In this document: positions 1 to 8,007 of the stretch, in pieces | Numbering within the stretch: position 1 is the stretch's first letter | Layout of the letters: the number at the start of each line of letters is the position of its first letter | Source of the DNA: an uncultured Christensenellaceae bacterium | Lineage (GTDB): Bacteria > Bacillota > Clostridia > Christensenellales > UBA3700 | NCBI GenBank assembly: GCA_944381365.1 | Contig: CALWKW010000001.1 | Span: 62,001 to 126,000, forward strand | Length of the DNA stretch: 64,000 nt | Direction of reading: 5' to 3' | Position numbers and translations under genes: made by a program | Notes under the pieces: model-generated | Told to the model about the DNA's origin: nothing | Database searches by the model: none | The model's input: the letters and a program-made list of their open reading frames with translations, nothing else

Positions 1-1
1 T

Positions 2-685
2 GCCCACAACAATCATAAAATCACGGTCGTTGCTCCACAGAATCAAATGTCGGGAATGGGACATTCAATGACATTGTACGGTTATGTCAATTTTTCTAAA
101 ATCAATATATTGCAAGATATAGATTGCTATATCGTAAACGGCACTCCTGCCGATTGCGTAAAGGTTGCTATAAATTTGATTATGAAAGAATTGCCCGATT
201 TGATAATAAGCGGTATAAACAAAGGCTACAATCTCGGTACAGATATCGTTTATTCAGGTACGGTAAACAGTGCATTGGAAAGTGCTGTACACAATATCAA
301 GGCTATTGCCGTTTCGCAAGAATATTTTATAGAAGATTTTGAGTTTTCCAGCGATTTTATCATAAAAAATTTGTCATATCTTTATAAACTTTTGCCAGAA
401 GACGCTCAGACAATTTTAAATATCAATATACCAAGCGATAAAAAAGATATATTGAAAGGCATAAGATTTGCCAAAATCGGCAGAAAGATTTTTAAAGAAA
501 ATTATGCCTTTGAAGAAAATCTCGGATACAGAGCACATTGCAGAGCCACTTTGGCCGACAACAGCACTCAGGATGACGATGTATGGCTCTATGACAACGG
601 ATATATCACAATCTCTTTTGTGAAAAACGATTGGAATGACATAAAAGCTTTTTCTTGTGCCCCAAAAGGAGATTTGAAAATATGA
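2..685 (+). CDS. surE: 5'/3'-nucleotidase SurE (5' end outside window)
   Basis: The reading frame is open from base 2, so the N-terminus, including the Asp-Asp metal-binding pair, lies upstream of the window; 227 codons are visible. SurE is a metal-dependent survival phosphatase that removes phosphate from nucleoside 5'- and 3'-monophosphates. Visible family motifs are APQNQMSGMGHSMTL (the conserved Ser that binds the metal) and ISGINKGYNLGTDIVYSGTV (metal-binding Asn and the GTD..YSGTV block). The apparent ATG at 47 is internal and not the start. The stop overlaps the start of the next gene (ATGA), suggesting translational coupling. Confidence 0.93.
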   Translation, partial: AHNNHKITVVAPQNQMSGMGHSMTLYGYVNFSKINILQDIDCYIVNGTPADCVKVAINLIMKELPDLIISGINKGYNLGTDIVYSGTVNSALESAVHNIKAIAVSQEYFIEDFEFSSDFIIKNLSYLYKLLPEDAQTILNINIPSDKKDILKGIRFAKIGRKIFKENYAFEENLGYRAHCRATLADNSTQDDDVWLYDNGYITISFVKNDWNDIKAFSCAPKGDLKI

Positions 686-1914
686 GAATTGTCGTGGTAG
701 GTGGCGGTGCAAGCGGACTTATGTGTGCGTCATTGCTTTCAAAAGACGGACATAAGGTAATTTTAATAGAAAAAAATGAAAAGCTAGGCAAGAAATTGTT
801 TATTACGGGAAAGGGAAGATGCAATCTTACAAACGATTGCTCGATTCAGGACTTTTTGGCTAATGTGGTAGTAAACCCCAAATTTATAATGTCCGCCATA
901 AACAAGTTTAATTCTCAAGATACTATGAATTTTTTTGAAGATAATTCACTAAAATTAAAAGTGGAGAGAGGAAACAGAGTTTTTCCTTTGAGCGACAAAT
1001 CGAGCGATGTAATAAAGTGCTTTGAGAAGATTTTAAAAGCAAACAATGTAGAAATAATGCTCAATACAAAAGTCAAAGACATTATCATAAAAGATAATAC
1101 TGCGGTAGGAGTAATGACTTTTGATGACAAAATCATAACGGGAGATAAAGTCGTAATAGCCACAGGCGGAATATCATATTCTTCGACAGGAAGTACGGGG
1201 GACGGATATAAGTGGGCAAAAAAACTCGGACATAATATTGTGGAATTAAGACCTGCTTTGGTGCCGATATTGCTTCAAAATACATACGGATTGCAAGGAC
1301 TCAGTCTTAAGAATGTAAGTGCAAATATTTTAAGAGATGATAAAGTTCTCTATACTCAGTTCGGAGAAATGCTTTTTACTCACAACGGAGTAAGCGGTCC
1401 GATTATTTTGTCGCTTTCAAGTTTGATAAACAAGCATTACAACAACGGGAAATTCGATGCAAAATATATATTGACTATCGACTTAAAACCCGCACTTTCC
1501 TATGAGATATTAGAAAACAGACTTATAAGAGAATTTTCAGAGAGAAGCAACTGTGAGATAAAAAATATTTTACCTTCTCTTATGCCTAAAGCACTTGTTC
1601 AGATAGTTTTGTCTTTTGCCAAGATAAAGCCCACGCAAGTAGCCAATTCTGTCACGAAAGCTCAGAGAGAAAAACTTGCCCATGTAATAAAGAATCTTCC
1701 TTTTGATATAAAAGGTCTTGAAAATATAAATGCGGGTATAATTACAAGCGGCGGTGTGGATTGCAAGCAAATTAATCCCAAAGATATGATGAGCAAGATC
1801 GTAGACAATCTTTATTTTATAGGAGAAGTACTCGATATCGATGCTTTGACGGGAGGATTTAATCTCCAGATTGCTTTTTGCAGTGCCAATCAAATGGCTC
1901 AGAGTATAAATTAG
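682..1914 (+). CDS. BaiN/HI0933-family NAD(P)/FAD-dependent flavoprotein
   Basis: A 410-residue flavoprotein of the HI0933/BaiN (aminoacetone oxidase-like) family, cytoplasmic, probably an FAD-dependent oxidoreductase; the substrate cannot be read from the sequence. Residues 1-12 form the Rossmann dinucleotide-binding start (VVVGGGASG). A second block, GKKLFITGKGRCNLTN (about residues 34-49), is typical of this family, and the C-terminus has the INAGIITSGGVD and GGFNLQIAF blocks that close the FAD site. I chose ATG 682 rather than an upstream TTG because AGGAG at 667-671 is well placed and the start overlaps the surE stop. Function beyond the family level is unknown. Confidence 0.88.
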   Translation: MRIVVVGGGASGLMCASLLSKDGHKVILIEKNEKLGKKLFITGKGRCNLTNDCSIQDFLANVVVNPKFIMSAINKFNSQDTMNFFEDNSLKLKVERGNRVFPLSDKSSDVIKCFEKILKANNVEIMLNTKVKDIIIKDNTAVGVMTFDDKIITGDKVVIATGGISYSSTGSTGDGYKWAKKLGHNIVELRPALVPILLQNTYGLQGLSLKNVSANILRDDKVLYTQFGEMLFTHNGVSGPIILSLSSLINKHYNNGKFDAKYILTIDLKPALSYEILENRLIREFSERSNCEIKNILPSLMPKALVQIVLSFAKIKPTQVANSVTKAQREKLAHVIKNLPFDIKGLENINAGIITSGGVDCKQINPKDMMSKIVDNLYFIGEVLDIDALTGGFNLQIAFCSANQMAQSIN

Positions 1915-1924
1915 TATAATTATA

Positions 1925-1953
1925 TTGCAAAATAATAAATTATAGGTTAGAAT
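1925..1953 (+). promoter_or_regulatory. sigma-A type promoter of cmk-plsC
   Basis: TTGCAA (1925-1930), a 17-base spacer and TAGAAT (1948-1953) lie in the 68-base gap before the kinase fusion. The predicted start near 1960 leaves a short leader with a GAGAGG ribosome binding site. Confidence 0.6.
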
Positions 1954-1982
1954 GTTTATAGTTATTGTTTGAGAGGACATGA

Positions 1983-3440
1983 ATGATCAATATTGCCATT
2001 GACGGACCTTCAGGTGCCGGTAAAAGTACAATATCAAAAATTATTGCAAAAAAATTGGGCATAACTTATCTCGATACGGGTGCAATGTATCGTGCAGTAG
2101 CTCTATATACTATAAATAATCAAAAAAATCCTTCTGTGGCAGATGATGTCATTCCTTTGTTGAAGGATATAAAAATCTCCTATAAAAAAGTGGGAGAAGA
2201 CAACATAATATATCTCAATGATAAAGATGTGTCAGAAGATATAAGAAGACATGACATTTCAAAATGTGCTTCTGAAGTTTCTAAAATTCCCGAAGTCAGA
2301 ACTTTTTTGGTAAATATGCAAAGAGATATCGCAAAAAACAGCGATGTCGTACTTGACGGAAGAGATATTTGCAGCCATGTGCTTCCTGATACAAAATATA
2401 AATTTTATCTTACGGCAAAAGCAGAAGAAAGAGCAAAAAGAAGATGTTCTGAGCTTTTGCAAAAGGGACAAAATGTAGAATACAATCAAGTGCTTGCTGA
2501 TATCTTGGACAGAGATTATAACGATATGAACAGAGCGGTTTCGCCTTTGGTCAAGACGGCTGATTCTATTGAGATTGACAGCACAGAAATGACATTAGAA
2601 GAAGTAGCAAATACTATAATTTCTCATATAGAAAAAATAAAGAACAGCGAAGAAAATCAAAAAAATACTTCGCAAAAATTAAAAAAACAGGCAAAAGAAC
2701 TTACTCTCGATGCCAATAAAGTAATAAAGTGCAATACCAGAAAAACGGGTGGTTTTTATAGACTTCTCGCAGGTTTTGTAAGAAAAGTAATGGCTATTTT
2801 ATGGCCTACAAAAATTTATTTTAAAGACAATTTCCCCAAAAACACAAAGGCAGTGGTAATATGCAATCATTATACCGCACTTGATCCTTGTGTGATTATA
2901 TCCAAACTTTTAGGCAAAGACGGAAAAGTCCTCATGAAAGAAGAGGTAATGAAAAATCCCGTTGTAGCAAAAGTTGCGACAGAATTAGGATGTATTCCCG
3001 TAAAAAGAGGAGAGGCAGACCTCAATGCCATCAAAAAAATTCTCGGTGCTTTGGCAAAAAATCAACCTGTTCTTATTTTCCCCGAGGGAACGAGAAACAG
3101 AAGCGGAAGCAAAGAAATGTTGCCGCTCAAACAAGGCGTTTCTACCTTTGCTATAAGAGCAAAAGCTCCTATCGTCCCGATGCTTTATTATAAAAAAACA
3201 GGTCCTTTCAGACGAAATGTGCTTGTGATTGGTACACCTTTTTATCTCGATGAATTTTATGATCAAAAGCCCAATCTTGTAAAAGAAGAGGCAACTTTGC
3301 TTATAGAACAAAAAATGTCAGAATTGAGGACTGAGGTGGATATTCTGGTAGAAAAATGCAAAGGAAGCAAGAAGAAATATCTCAAGTATAAAAGAGAACA
3401 AAGTAAGGAGTTTGCATTGAATGAGTGTAGTCGTAGCTAA
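1983..3440 (+). CDS. cmk: Cytidylate kinase fused to 1-acyl-glycerol-3-phosphate acyltransferase
   Basis: This 485-residue protein joins two enzymes. Residues 1-220 are (d)CMP kinase, which phosphorylates CMP/dCMP from ATP: P-loop GPSGAGKS at 8-15, LDTGAMYRA at 30-38 and LDGRDI at 124-129. After a charged linker, residues about 255-450 are a PlsC acyltransferase that makes phosphatidic acid: catalytic HX4D (H296-D301) and FPEGTR (366-371). No membrane anchor is obvious, so the acyltransferase half probably acts peripherally at the membrane. The ATG follows GAGAGG. The last 20 bases overlap ispH-rpsA. Such fusions are known in Clostridia; here both active sites look intact. Confidence 0.92.
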   Translation: MINIAIDGPSGAGKSTISKIIAKKLGITYLDTGAMYRAVALYTINNQKNPSVADDVIPLLKDIKISYKKVGEDNIIYLNDKDVSEDIRRHDISKCASEVSKIPEVRTFLVNMQRDIAKNSDVVLDGRDICSHVLPDTKYKFYLTAKAEERAKRRCSELLQKGQNVEYNQVLADILDRDYNDMNRAVSPLVKTADSIEIDSTEMTLEEVANTIISHIEKIKNSEENQKNTSQKLKKQAKELTLDANKVIKCNTRKTGGFYRLLAGFVRKVMAILWPTKIYFKDNFPKNTKAVVICNHYTALDPCVIISKLLGKDGKVLMKEEVMKNPVVAKVATELGCIPVKRGEADLNAIKKILGALAKNQPVLIFPEGTRNRSGSKEMLPLKQGVSTFAIRAKAPIVPMLYYKKTGPFRRNVLVIGTPFYLDEFYDQKPNLVKEEATLLIEQKMSELRTEVDILVEKCKGSKKKYLKYKREQSKEFALNECSRS

Positions 3441-5616
3441 ATCAAGCGGTTTTTGTCAAGGCGTAAAAAGGGCTGTCAATGTCGCAATGAATATGTCTGA
3501 ACCAGCTGTTGTGTACGGAAAACTTATTCACAATGAAAATGTTTTGGACAAGCTTAAAGAAAAAGGCATAGATTATATTGACGATCTTAAAGAGGTAGGG
3601 GACAGGACTCTTATAATTCGCTCTCACGGTGTGGGCAAAGATGTATATGATTATCTTGAGAAAAACAATATAAGATATATCGATTGTACCTGCGTTTTTG
3701 TAAAAAAAATCCATGAAATCGTATATGAAAATTACAAAAAAGGCAAACAGATAATAATTATCGGAAACCCTAATCATCCTGAAGTAATAGGTATCAACGG
3801 TTGGTGCGATAATACGGCAATAATCTACAACGGCGAAGAGGATTTGACCTTTGATGATGAAAAGCAATATTGTCTTGTAGTTCAGACAACTTATGACCAT
3901 ATTAAAGTTGAAAAATTTATCAATTTTTTACAAAACAATATAAAAATGCTTGATAGAAATAATACAATATGCTATACTACACTATGCAGACAAGAGGAGT
4001 GTGATTCCTTGAGTAAAATCTGCGATTTAATGCTTGTTGTGGGCAGCAAAAACAGCTCTAATACTACTAAATTATTTGATATCAGTATTAAGAATTGCCC
4101 GAATACGCATCTTATTCAGACAATATCCGATTTAAAATCGGTAAATGTAGCAAAAAATACAAAAATCGGCATAGTAGCCGGTGCATCAACTCCACCCGAG
4201 TTGATTGAGGAGGTAAAAAATCTAATGAATGAATCTCAAGAAAATGTAAAAATTGAGAACGAAACTGCAAAGGAGGAGACTTTTGGCGAGCTTCTTGCTG
4301 CACAAAATGCTAAGTCAATGAATCTTAAGCCCGGTATGACTGTTGAATGTACTGTCATCACTGCGAATGAAGACGGCATTGTCGTTAATTTCCAAGGCAA
4401 AAAAGACGGTTTTGTGTGCAAAGACGATGCAGAAATGGACGGTGTAGAGTACAATCCCGAAAATTACAAAGCCGGTGATGTGTTCAAAGCCAAGGTTGTT
4501 GATAAGAGTTCTAAGTCCTTGTCCAAGGAATATATATATTTCTCAAAGAAAGAAATCGATAGATTCAACAAAGAAAAGAGCGATGCTATCGAAATGCTTT
4601 CTCAGCCTGAGTTTAAGTTGGAAATGAGAGAATGTGTCAATGGTGGTCTTAAGGGCTATTATGGCGGTTATTCTGTTTTTGTTCCTGCTTCTCAAATCAA
4701 GATTGCTTATGTTACAAATGCAGATTTGCCCAAGTATGTAGGCAAGACATTGAGACTCCGTCTTATCAAGTCAAACAAAGACGAATCCGATAAGGACATC
4801 GATTTGACTACAAAGAAGTCATTGATTGCTTCTCAAAAAGTAATTTTGGAAGAAGAGCAAAAGAAGAAAGAAGACGAGATGTGGGCTTTCTTTGAAAAAG
4901 ACAAAATCGTAAAAGGTAAAGTAAAGAGATTTGCTGATTTCGGAGCTTTCGTAAGCGTAAACGGATTTGATTGTCTTGTTCACAACAGCGATGCTTCTTA
5001 CAACAAGAATGTACCTGCAAGCGAAGTATTTGAAATAGGCAAGACTTATGAATTTATCGTTCGTTATGTAAGCAGAGAAAACAACAAGGTTAAGCTCGGA
5101 TATAAACAACTTCAGAAAAAGCCCTATGAAATAGCTTTTGAGAAGTATCCCGTAGGTAGCGTTATTACAGGTACTGTAAGAGATGTCAAAGATTATGGTG
5201 CGTTTGTTCTTATCGAAGACAATATCGATGGACTTGTTCCCGTATCAGAAATTTCTCACAGCTATACAAAGAATCCTGCTGATGTATTGAAAGTAGGTGA
5301 TCAAGTTACCGCTCAGATTATCAGATTTGAAGACAACAGAATTACTTTGTCAATGAAAGCTTTGATTCCTAAGGAAGAAAAGGTAGTTGATGAAGCAGTT
5401 GTAAGCGAAGACGATTATCAAGAAGCAAAGGAAAAGAGAGCAAAGAAGAATGCTAAGAAGTTTGAAAACGCAGCAGTTGCTTCTGCTCCCGCAAAGAAGG
5501 CAAGAGTAGCTAAGAAGGAAGAGGAAGAAGAAGTTTCTTCTTGGTCAAGCGATGAAAATGCTACTGCTACAATGGCTGATTTGTTCAAAGGTCTCAAGCT
5601 TGATATCAAAGATTAA
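3421..5616 (+). CDS. ispH: IspH (HMBPP reductase) fused to ribosomal protein S1
   Basis: This is a 731-residue bifunctional protein. Residues 1-270 are IspH, the 4Fe-4S enzyme that reduces HMBPP to IPP and DMAPP in the last MEP-pathway step; the cluster ligands are C12, C91 and C184, with H37, H69, the NHPEV block, SSNT and GASTPPE also present. Residues 300-645 carry four S1 RNA-binding domains (starting near 301, 395, 493 and 574); the second is degenerate. The tail is Lys/Glu/Ala-rich. The fusion is a recognised Clostridia feature. The MEP genes ispA and dxs also lie in this window. It overlaps the kinase fusion, so the two are probably cotranscribed. Confidence 0.94.
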   Translation: MSVVVAKSSGFCQGVKRAVNVAMNMSEPAVVYGKLIHNENVLDKLKEKGIDYIDDLKEVGDRTLIIRSHGVGKDVYDYLEKNNIRYIDCTCVFVKKIHEIVYENYKKGKQIIIIGNPNHPEVIGINGWCDNTAIIYNGEEDLTFDDEKQYCLVVQTTYDHIKVEKFINFLQNNIKMLDRNNTICYTTLCRQEECDSLSKICDLMLVVGSKNSSNTTKLFDISIKNCPNTHLIQTISDLKSVNVAKNTKIGIVAGASTPPELIEEVKNLMNESQENVKIENETAKEETFGELLAAQNAKSMNLKPGMTVECTVITANEDGIVVNFQGKKDGFVCKDDAEMDGVEYNPENYKAGDVFKAKVVDKSSKSLSKEYIYFSKKEIDRFNKEKSDAIEMLSQPEFKLEMRECVNGGLKGYYGGYSVFVPASQIKIAYVTNADLPKYVGKTLRLRLIKSNKDESDKDIDLTTKKSLIASQKVILEEEQKKKEDEMWAFFEKDKIVKGKVKRFADFGAFVSVNGFDCLVHNSDASYNKNVPASEVFEIGKTYEFIVRYVSRENNKVKLGYKQLQKKPYEIAFEKYPVGSVITGTVRDVKDYGAFVLIEDNIDGLVPVSEISHSYTKNPADVLKVGDQVTAQIIRFEDNRITLSMKALIPKEEKVVDEAVVSEDDYQEAKEKRAKKNAKKFENAAVASAPAKKARVAKKEEEEEVSSWSSDENATATMADLFKGLKLDIKD

Positions 5617-5633
5617 TAATATATAGATAAGTC

Positions 5634-5660
5634 TTTCGGGGCTTGAAAAAAGCCCCGAAA
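5634..5660 (+). terminator. Hairpin after ispH-rpsA, probable terminator
   Basis: Perfect 11-bp arms (5634-5644 and 5650-5660) with a GAAAA loop just after the stop codon. The 3' flank is A-rich rather than T-rich, so intrinsic termination on the + strand is not certain; it could also only protect the 3' end. Confidence 0.5.
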
Positions 5661-5688
5661 AAAATATCTCAAAATATAGAAAAATCTC

Positions 5689-5717
5689 TTGACAAATCTT
5701 TTTGGATATAGTATATT
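5689..5717 (+). promoter_or_regulatory. Promoter of the tRNA cluster
   Basis: A consensus TTGACA (5689-5694), 17-base spacer and TATATT (5712-5717) lie upstream of the first tRNA. It is the only clear promoter before five closely spaced tRNA genes, which are therefore likely one transcript. Confidence 0.7.
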
Positions 5718-5795
5718 TGAGTAGTCGCAAGAGTGCGAGAGATACGATAACAAAAGACAAATAAGTTGATTTTCTTTCTTATCTATCTACAATGT

Positions 5796-5872
5796 GGGCC
5801 ATTAGCTCAGTTGGTTAGAGCAACCGGCTCATAACCGGTCGGTCCAAGGTTCGAGTCCTTGATGGCCCACCA
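5796..5872 (+). tRNA. tRNA with CAT anticodon (elongator Met or Ile2)
   Basis: The cloverleaf is complete: acceptor GGGCCAT/ATGGCCC, T-loop GTTCGAGTC, and encoded CCA at 5870-5872. The anticodon loop is CTCATAA. It lacks initiator features (no three G-C pairs in the anticodon stem). A CAT anticodon may read AUG, or AUA if the C is modified to lysidine; the sequence alone does not settle this. Confidence 0.93.
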
Positions 5873-5887
5873 CAAACAAGATAATAT

Positions 5888-5964
5888 GGTTCGGTAGTTC
5901 AGCTGGTTAGAACGCTAGCCTGTCACGCTAGAGGTCGAGGGTTCGAGTCCCTTCCGAATCGCCA
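5888..5964 (+). tRNA. tRNA-Asp (GTC)
   Basis: Acceptor GGTTCGG/CCGAATC with G discriminator and encoded CCA; anticodon loop CTGTCAC within a CTAGC/GCTAG stem gives GTC. It is the second gene of the five-tRNA cluster. Confidence 0.96.
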
Positions 5965-6006
5965 AAATATCTTATGAGTGGTAGCGATATCACTCATAAA
6001 AAATAT

Positions 6007-6082
6007 GCCTCGGTAGCTCAGTCGGTAGAGCAGGGGACTGAAAATCCCCGTGTCGGTGGTTCGATTCCGCCCCGAGGCACCA
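6007..6082 (+). tRNA. tRNA-Phe (GAA)
   Basis: Acceptor GCCTCGG/CCGAGGC, A discriminator, encoded CCA; anticodon loop CTGAAAA in a GGGGA/TCCCC stem gives GAA. It is the ligand that the T-box upstream of pheS (11.5-11.75 kb) should sense. Confidence 0.96.
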
Positions 6083-6111
6083 TGAAAATGGTAAAAAAAA
6101 ATAGTAAATAT

Positions 6112-6187
6112 GCTGGTGTAGCTCAATAGGCAGAGCAGCTGATTTGTAATCAGCAGGTTGTTGGTTCGATTCCGATCACCAGCTCCA
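6112..6187 (+). tRNA. tRNA-Thr (TGT)
   Basis: Acceptor GCTGGTG/CACCAGC with T discriminator and encoded CCA at 6185-6187; anticodon loop TTTGTAA in a GCTGA/TCAGC stem gives TGT. Confidence 0.95.
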
Positions 6188-6192
6188 TAGAT

Positions 6193-6277
<85 letters not shown>

Positions 6278-6278
6278 C

Positions 6279-6313
6279 GATAGCACTCAAGAAATTGGGT
6301 GCTATCTTTTTTA
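6279..6313 (+). terminator. Rho-independent terminator of the tRNA cluster
   Basis: 12-bp arms (6279-6290 and 6295-6306, one T-G pair), GAAA tetraloop and a T6 run. It starts two bases after the tRNA-Tyr CCA. Confidence 0.92.
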
Positions 6314-6370
6314 TTAATTCAATCAACATATTCTATATGCTATATAGCAAATATTGTTATGAATTTTATA

Positions 6371-6410
6371 TTGTCGCCCTATACAAAGATATGATATAAT
6401 TATTTTATAA
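6371..6410 (+). promoter_or_regulatory. Distal promoter-like element with PerR-box-like sequence
   Basis: TTGTCG (6371-6376), 18-base spacer and TATAAT (6395-6400) form a possible distal promoter for rubrerythrin. Bases 6394-6408 match the PerR operator consensus TTATAATnATTATAA at 11 of 14 defined positions. In DNA this AT-rich such matches arise easily, so this is a weak call. A perfect 12-bp palindrome, TGCTATATAGCA, lies at 6338-6349. I see nothing else between the tRNA terminator and the rubrerythrin promoter. Confidence 0.3.
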
Positions 6411-6489
6411 AAGAGAAAATATAGATTAAGCATTTAAAAGTAAGTATAAACAATACATATAAATTTTATGTAAATAGTTTATTTTAGTA

Positions 6490-6518
6490 TTGATTTGTAT
6501 CTTATAAAATGCTATAAT
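6490..6518 (+). promoter_or_regulatory. Promoter of rubrerythrin
   Basis: TTGATT (6490-6495), 17-base spacer, TATAAT (6513-6518). The ribosome binding site GGAGGT (6546-6551) follows before ATG 6558. Confidence 0.7.
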
Positions 6519-6557
6519 CTTAGAGATAAAAACTTTTAATACTTTGGAGGTATTTTT

Positions 6558-7097
6558 ATGGCAAACAAATATAGTGGTACTAAAACAGAACAAAACTTGC
6601 TTGCTGCTTTTGCAGGTGAATCTCAGGCAAGAAATAAGTATACTTATTTCGCAAGCGTAGCAAAGAAAGAAGGCTATGAGCAAATCAGCGAATTGTTTAC
6701 AAAGACAGCTGACAATGAAAAAGAACATGCAAAACTTTGGTTTAAAGAGTTAAACGGAATTGGCAATACTGCACAAAACCTCGAGGAAGCAGCAAACGGC
6801 GAAAATTATGAATGGACTGATATGTACGAAGGCTTTGCAAAGACAGCTGAAGAAGAAGGTTTTAAGGAGCTTGCTTATAAGTTCAGAGCGGTAGCAGCTA
6901 TCGAAAAAGAACATGAAGAAAGATATAGAGCTTTGCTCAAGAATGTAGAAACAAAGCAAGTATTCGAAAAGAGCGAAGTTAAGGTATGGGAATGCAGAAA
7001 CTGCGGACATGTGGTTGTAGGTACAAAGGCTCCCGAAGTTTGTCCCGTATGTGCACATCCTCAAGCATTCTTTGAAGTAAAGAAAGCAAATTATTAA
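6558..7097 (+). CDS. rbr: Rubrerythrin
   Basis: A 179-residue cytoplasmic peroxide-scavenging protein of anaerobes that reduces hydrogen peroxide at a diiron site using electrons passed through a rubredoxin centre. The N-terminal ferritin-like four-helix domain carries the diiron ligands (E21, the EKEH motif at 54-57, E98-E100 region, the EKEHEER motif at 116-122). The C-terminus is a rubredoxin-type site with C146-x2-C149 and C162-x2-C165. Length and order are standard. It is a single-gene unit with its own promoter, a strong ribosome binding site and a terminator. Its presence indicates an anaerobic host coping with oxygen exposure. Confidence 0.97.
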   Translation: MANKYSGTKTEQNLLAAFAGESQARNKYTYFASVAKKEGYEQISELFTKTADNEKEHAKLWFKELNGIGNTAQNLEEAANGENYEWTDMYEGFAKTAEEEGFKELAYKFRAVAAIEKEHEERYRALLKNVETKQVFEKSEVKVWECRNCGHVVVGTKAPEVCPVCAHPQAFFEVKKANY

Positions 7098-7123
7098 TAT
7101 TAATTAATTAAAATTGTAAAAAA

Positions 7124-7149
7124 GACGATGCTCGGCATCGTCTTTTTTT
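7124..7149 (+). terminator. Terminator of rubrerythrin
   Basis: GACGATGC/GCATCGTC stem (7124-7131, 7135-7142) with TCG loop, extended by flanking A/T pairs, followed by T7. Confidence 0.92.
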
Positions 7150-7202
7150 ATGCCATTAATTCCGTTTTATATTCGTATTTTAAAGAGTTTTTTTGACAAT
7201 AT

Positions 7203-7228
7203 ATCTCAAAATGTTTGATTTTTGAGAT
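7203..7228. promoter_or_regulatory. 9-bp inverted repeat upstream of the sigma-F operon
   Basis: ATCTCAAAA (7203-7211) and TTTTGAGAT (7220-7228) are perfect arms separated by 8 bases. It lies 5 bases after a TTGACA (7193-7198) and 25 bases before the spoIIAA ribosome binding site, so it could be an operator. No convincing sigma-H promoter was found nearby by eye. Confidence 0.45.
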
Positions 7229-7264
7229 GCTAAAATAAATTTGACTATTCATAGGAGGCGATTT

Positions 7265-7576
7265 ATGCGATTAGAACTATTCAACAACTCAAGTTGTGGT
7301 GTAGCAAAACTTGAAGGTGAATTGGACGAAAGTTGTGTAAGTGAAATAAGACAAAAGATAGATTATTTTATAGATACAAACAATATTGCTCAATTCGTAT
7401 TCGATTTTTCAAGATTATCTTTTATGGACAGCACCGGTATAGGTATGCTGCTCGGAAGATACAAAAAGTTGAAACAAAGAAATATCCCCGTATATATAAA
7501 CAGAGCCAGCGGACATGTAGACTTTATTTTGTCTACTGCGGGTATATACACAATTATGCAGAAAATCAGTCAGTGA
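7265..7576 (+). CDS. spoIIAA: Anti-sigma F factor antagonist SpoIIAA
   Basis: A 103-residue STAS-domain protein. In the forespore, unphosphorylated SpoIIAA binds SpoIIAB and frees sigma F; SpoIIAB in turn phosphorylates it. The phosphorylated Ser lies in the conserved MDSTGIGMLLGRYK block. I chose ATG 7265 because AGGAGG (7253-7258) is six bases upstream; the frame extends further 5' without a better start. It is the first gene of a spoIIAA-spoIIAB-sigF operon with gaps of 7 bases and 1 base. Confidence 0.95.
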   Translation: MRLELFNNSSCGVAKLEGELDESCVSEIRQKIDYFIDTNNIAQFVFDFSRLSFMDSTGIGMLLGRYKKLKQRNIPVYINRASGHVDFILSTAGIYTIMQKISQ

Positions 7577-7583
7577 GGTATTT

Positions 7584-8006
7584 ATGAACAAATTCAGTAT
7601 GAAACTTTTATCAAAAAAAGGTAATGAAGGTTTTGCAAGAAGCTGTATATCGGCTTTTTGTGTCGAACTCGAGCCGTCATTGGAGCAAATCAATGACATA
7701 AAGACTGCCGTATCGGAAGCTATCACAAATTGTATTGTTCATGCCTATAACGGACAAAATGACAAATATATCGACATTATTGTCAGTTTGGACAATGGCA
7801 AAATGGAAATAATTATAGAAGACAGCGGATGTGGTATCGATGATGTAGAAAAGGCAAAACAGCCCTTTTTTACGACAAAACCCGAGCAGGAAAGAAGCGG
7901 TATGGGCTTTACGCTTATGCAGACGTTTATGGACAGCGTGGAAGTATTTTCTCAAAAAGGTAAAGGCACAAAAGTTGTCATGCAAAAAACAATAAAGAAG
8001 GATTGA
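7584..8006 (+). CDS. spoIIAB: Anti-sigma F factor / serine kinase SpoIIAB
   Basis: A 140-residue GHKL-type kinase that holds sigma F inactive before asymmetric division and phosphorylates SpoIIAA. The N-box (EAITNCIVHAY), G1 box (DSGCGIDD) and the glycine-rich lid (ERSGMGF) are all present, so ATP binding should be intact. The start is set by GAGGT overlapping the spoIIAA stop. Gene order and spacing suggest translational coupling to both neighbours, which would keep the partner ratio fixed. Confidence 0.96.
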   Translation: MNKFSMKLLSKKGNEGFARSCISAFCVELEPSLEQINDIKTAVSEAITNCIVHAYNGQNDKYIDIIVSLDNGKMEIIIEDSGCGIDDVEKAKQPFFTTKPEQERSGMGFTLMQTFMDSVEVFSQKGKGTKVVMQKTIKKD

Positions 8007-8007
8007 T

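Noticed and set aside
5634..5660. Hairpin after ispH-rpsA as a riboswitch or attenuator for the tRNA cluster
   Set aside because: The tRNA cluster has its own consensus promoter downstream of the hairpin, so the hairpin belongs to the 3' end of the preceding gene.
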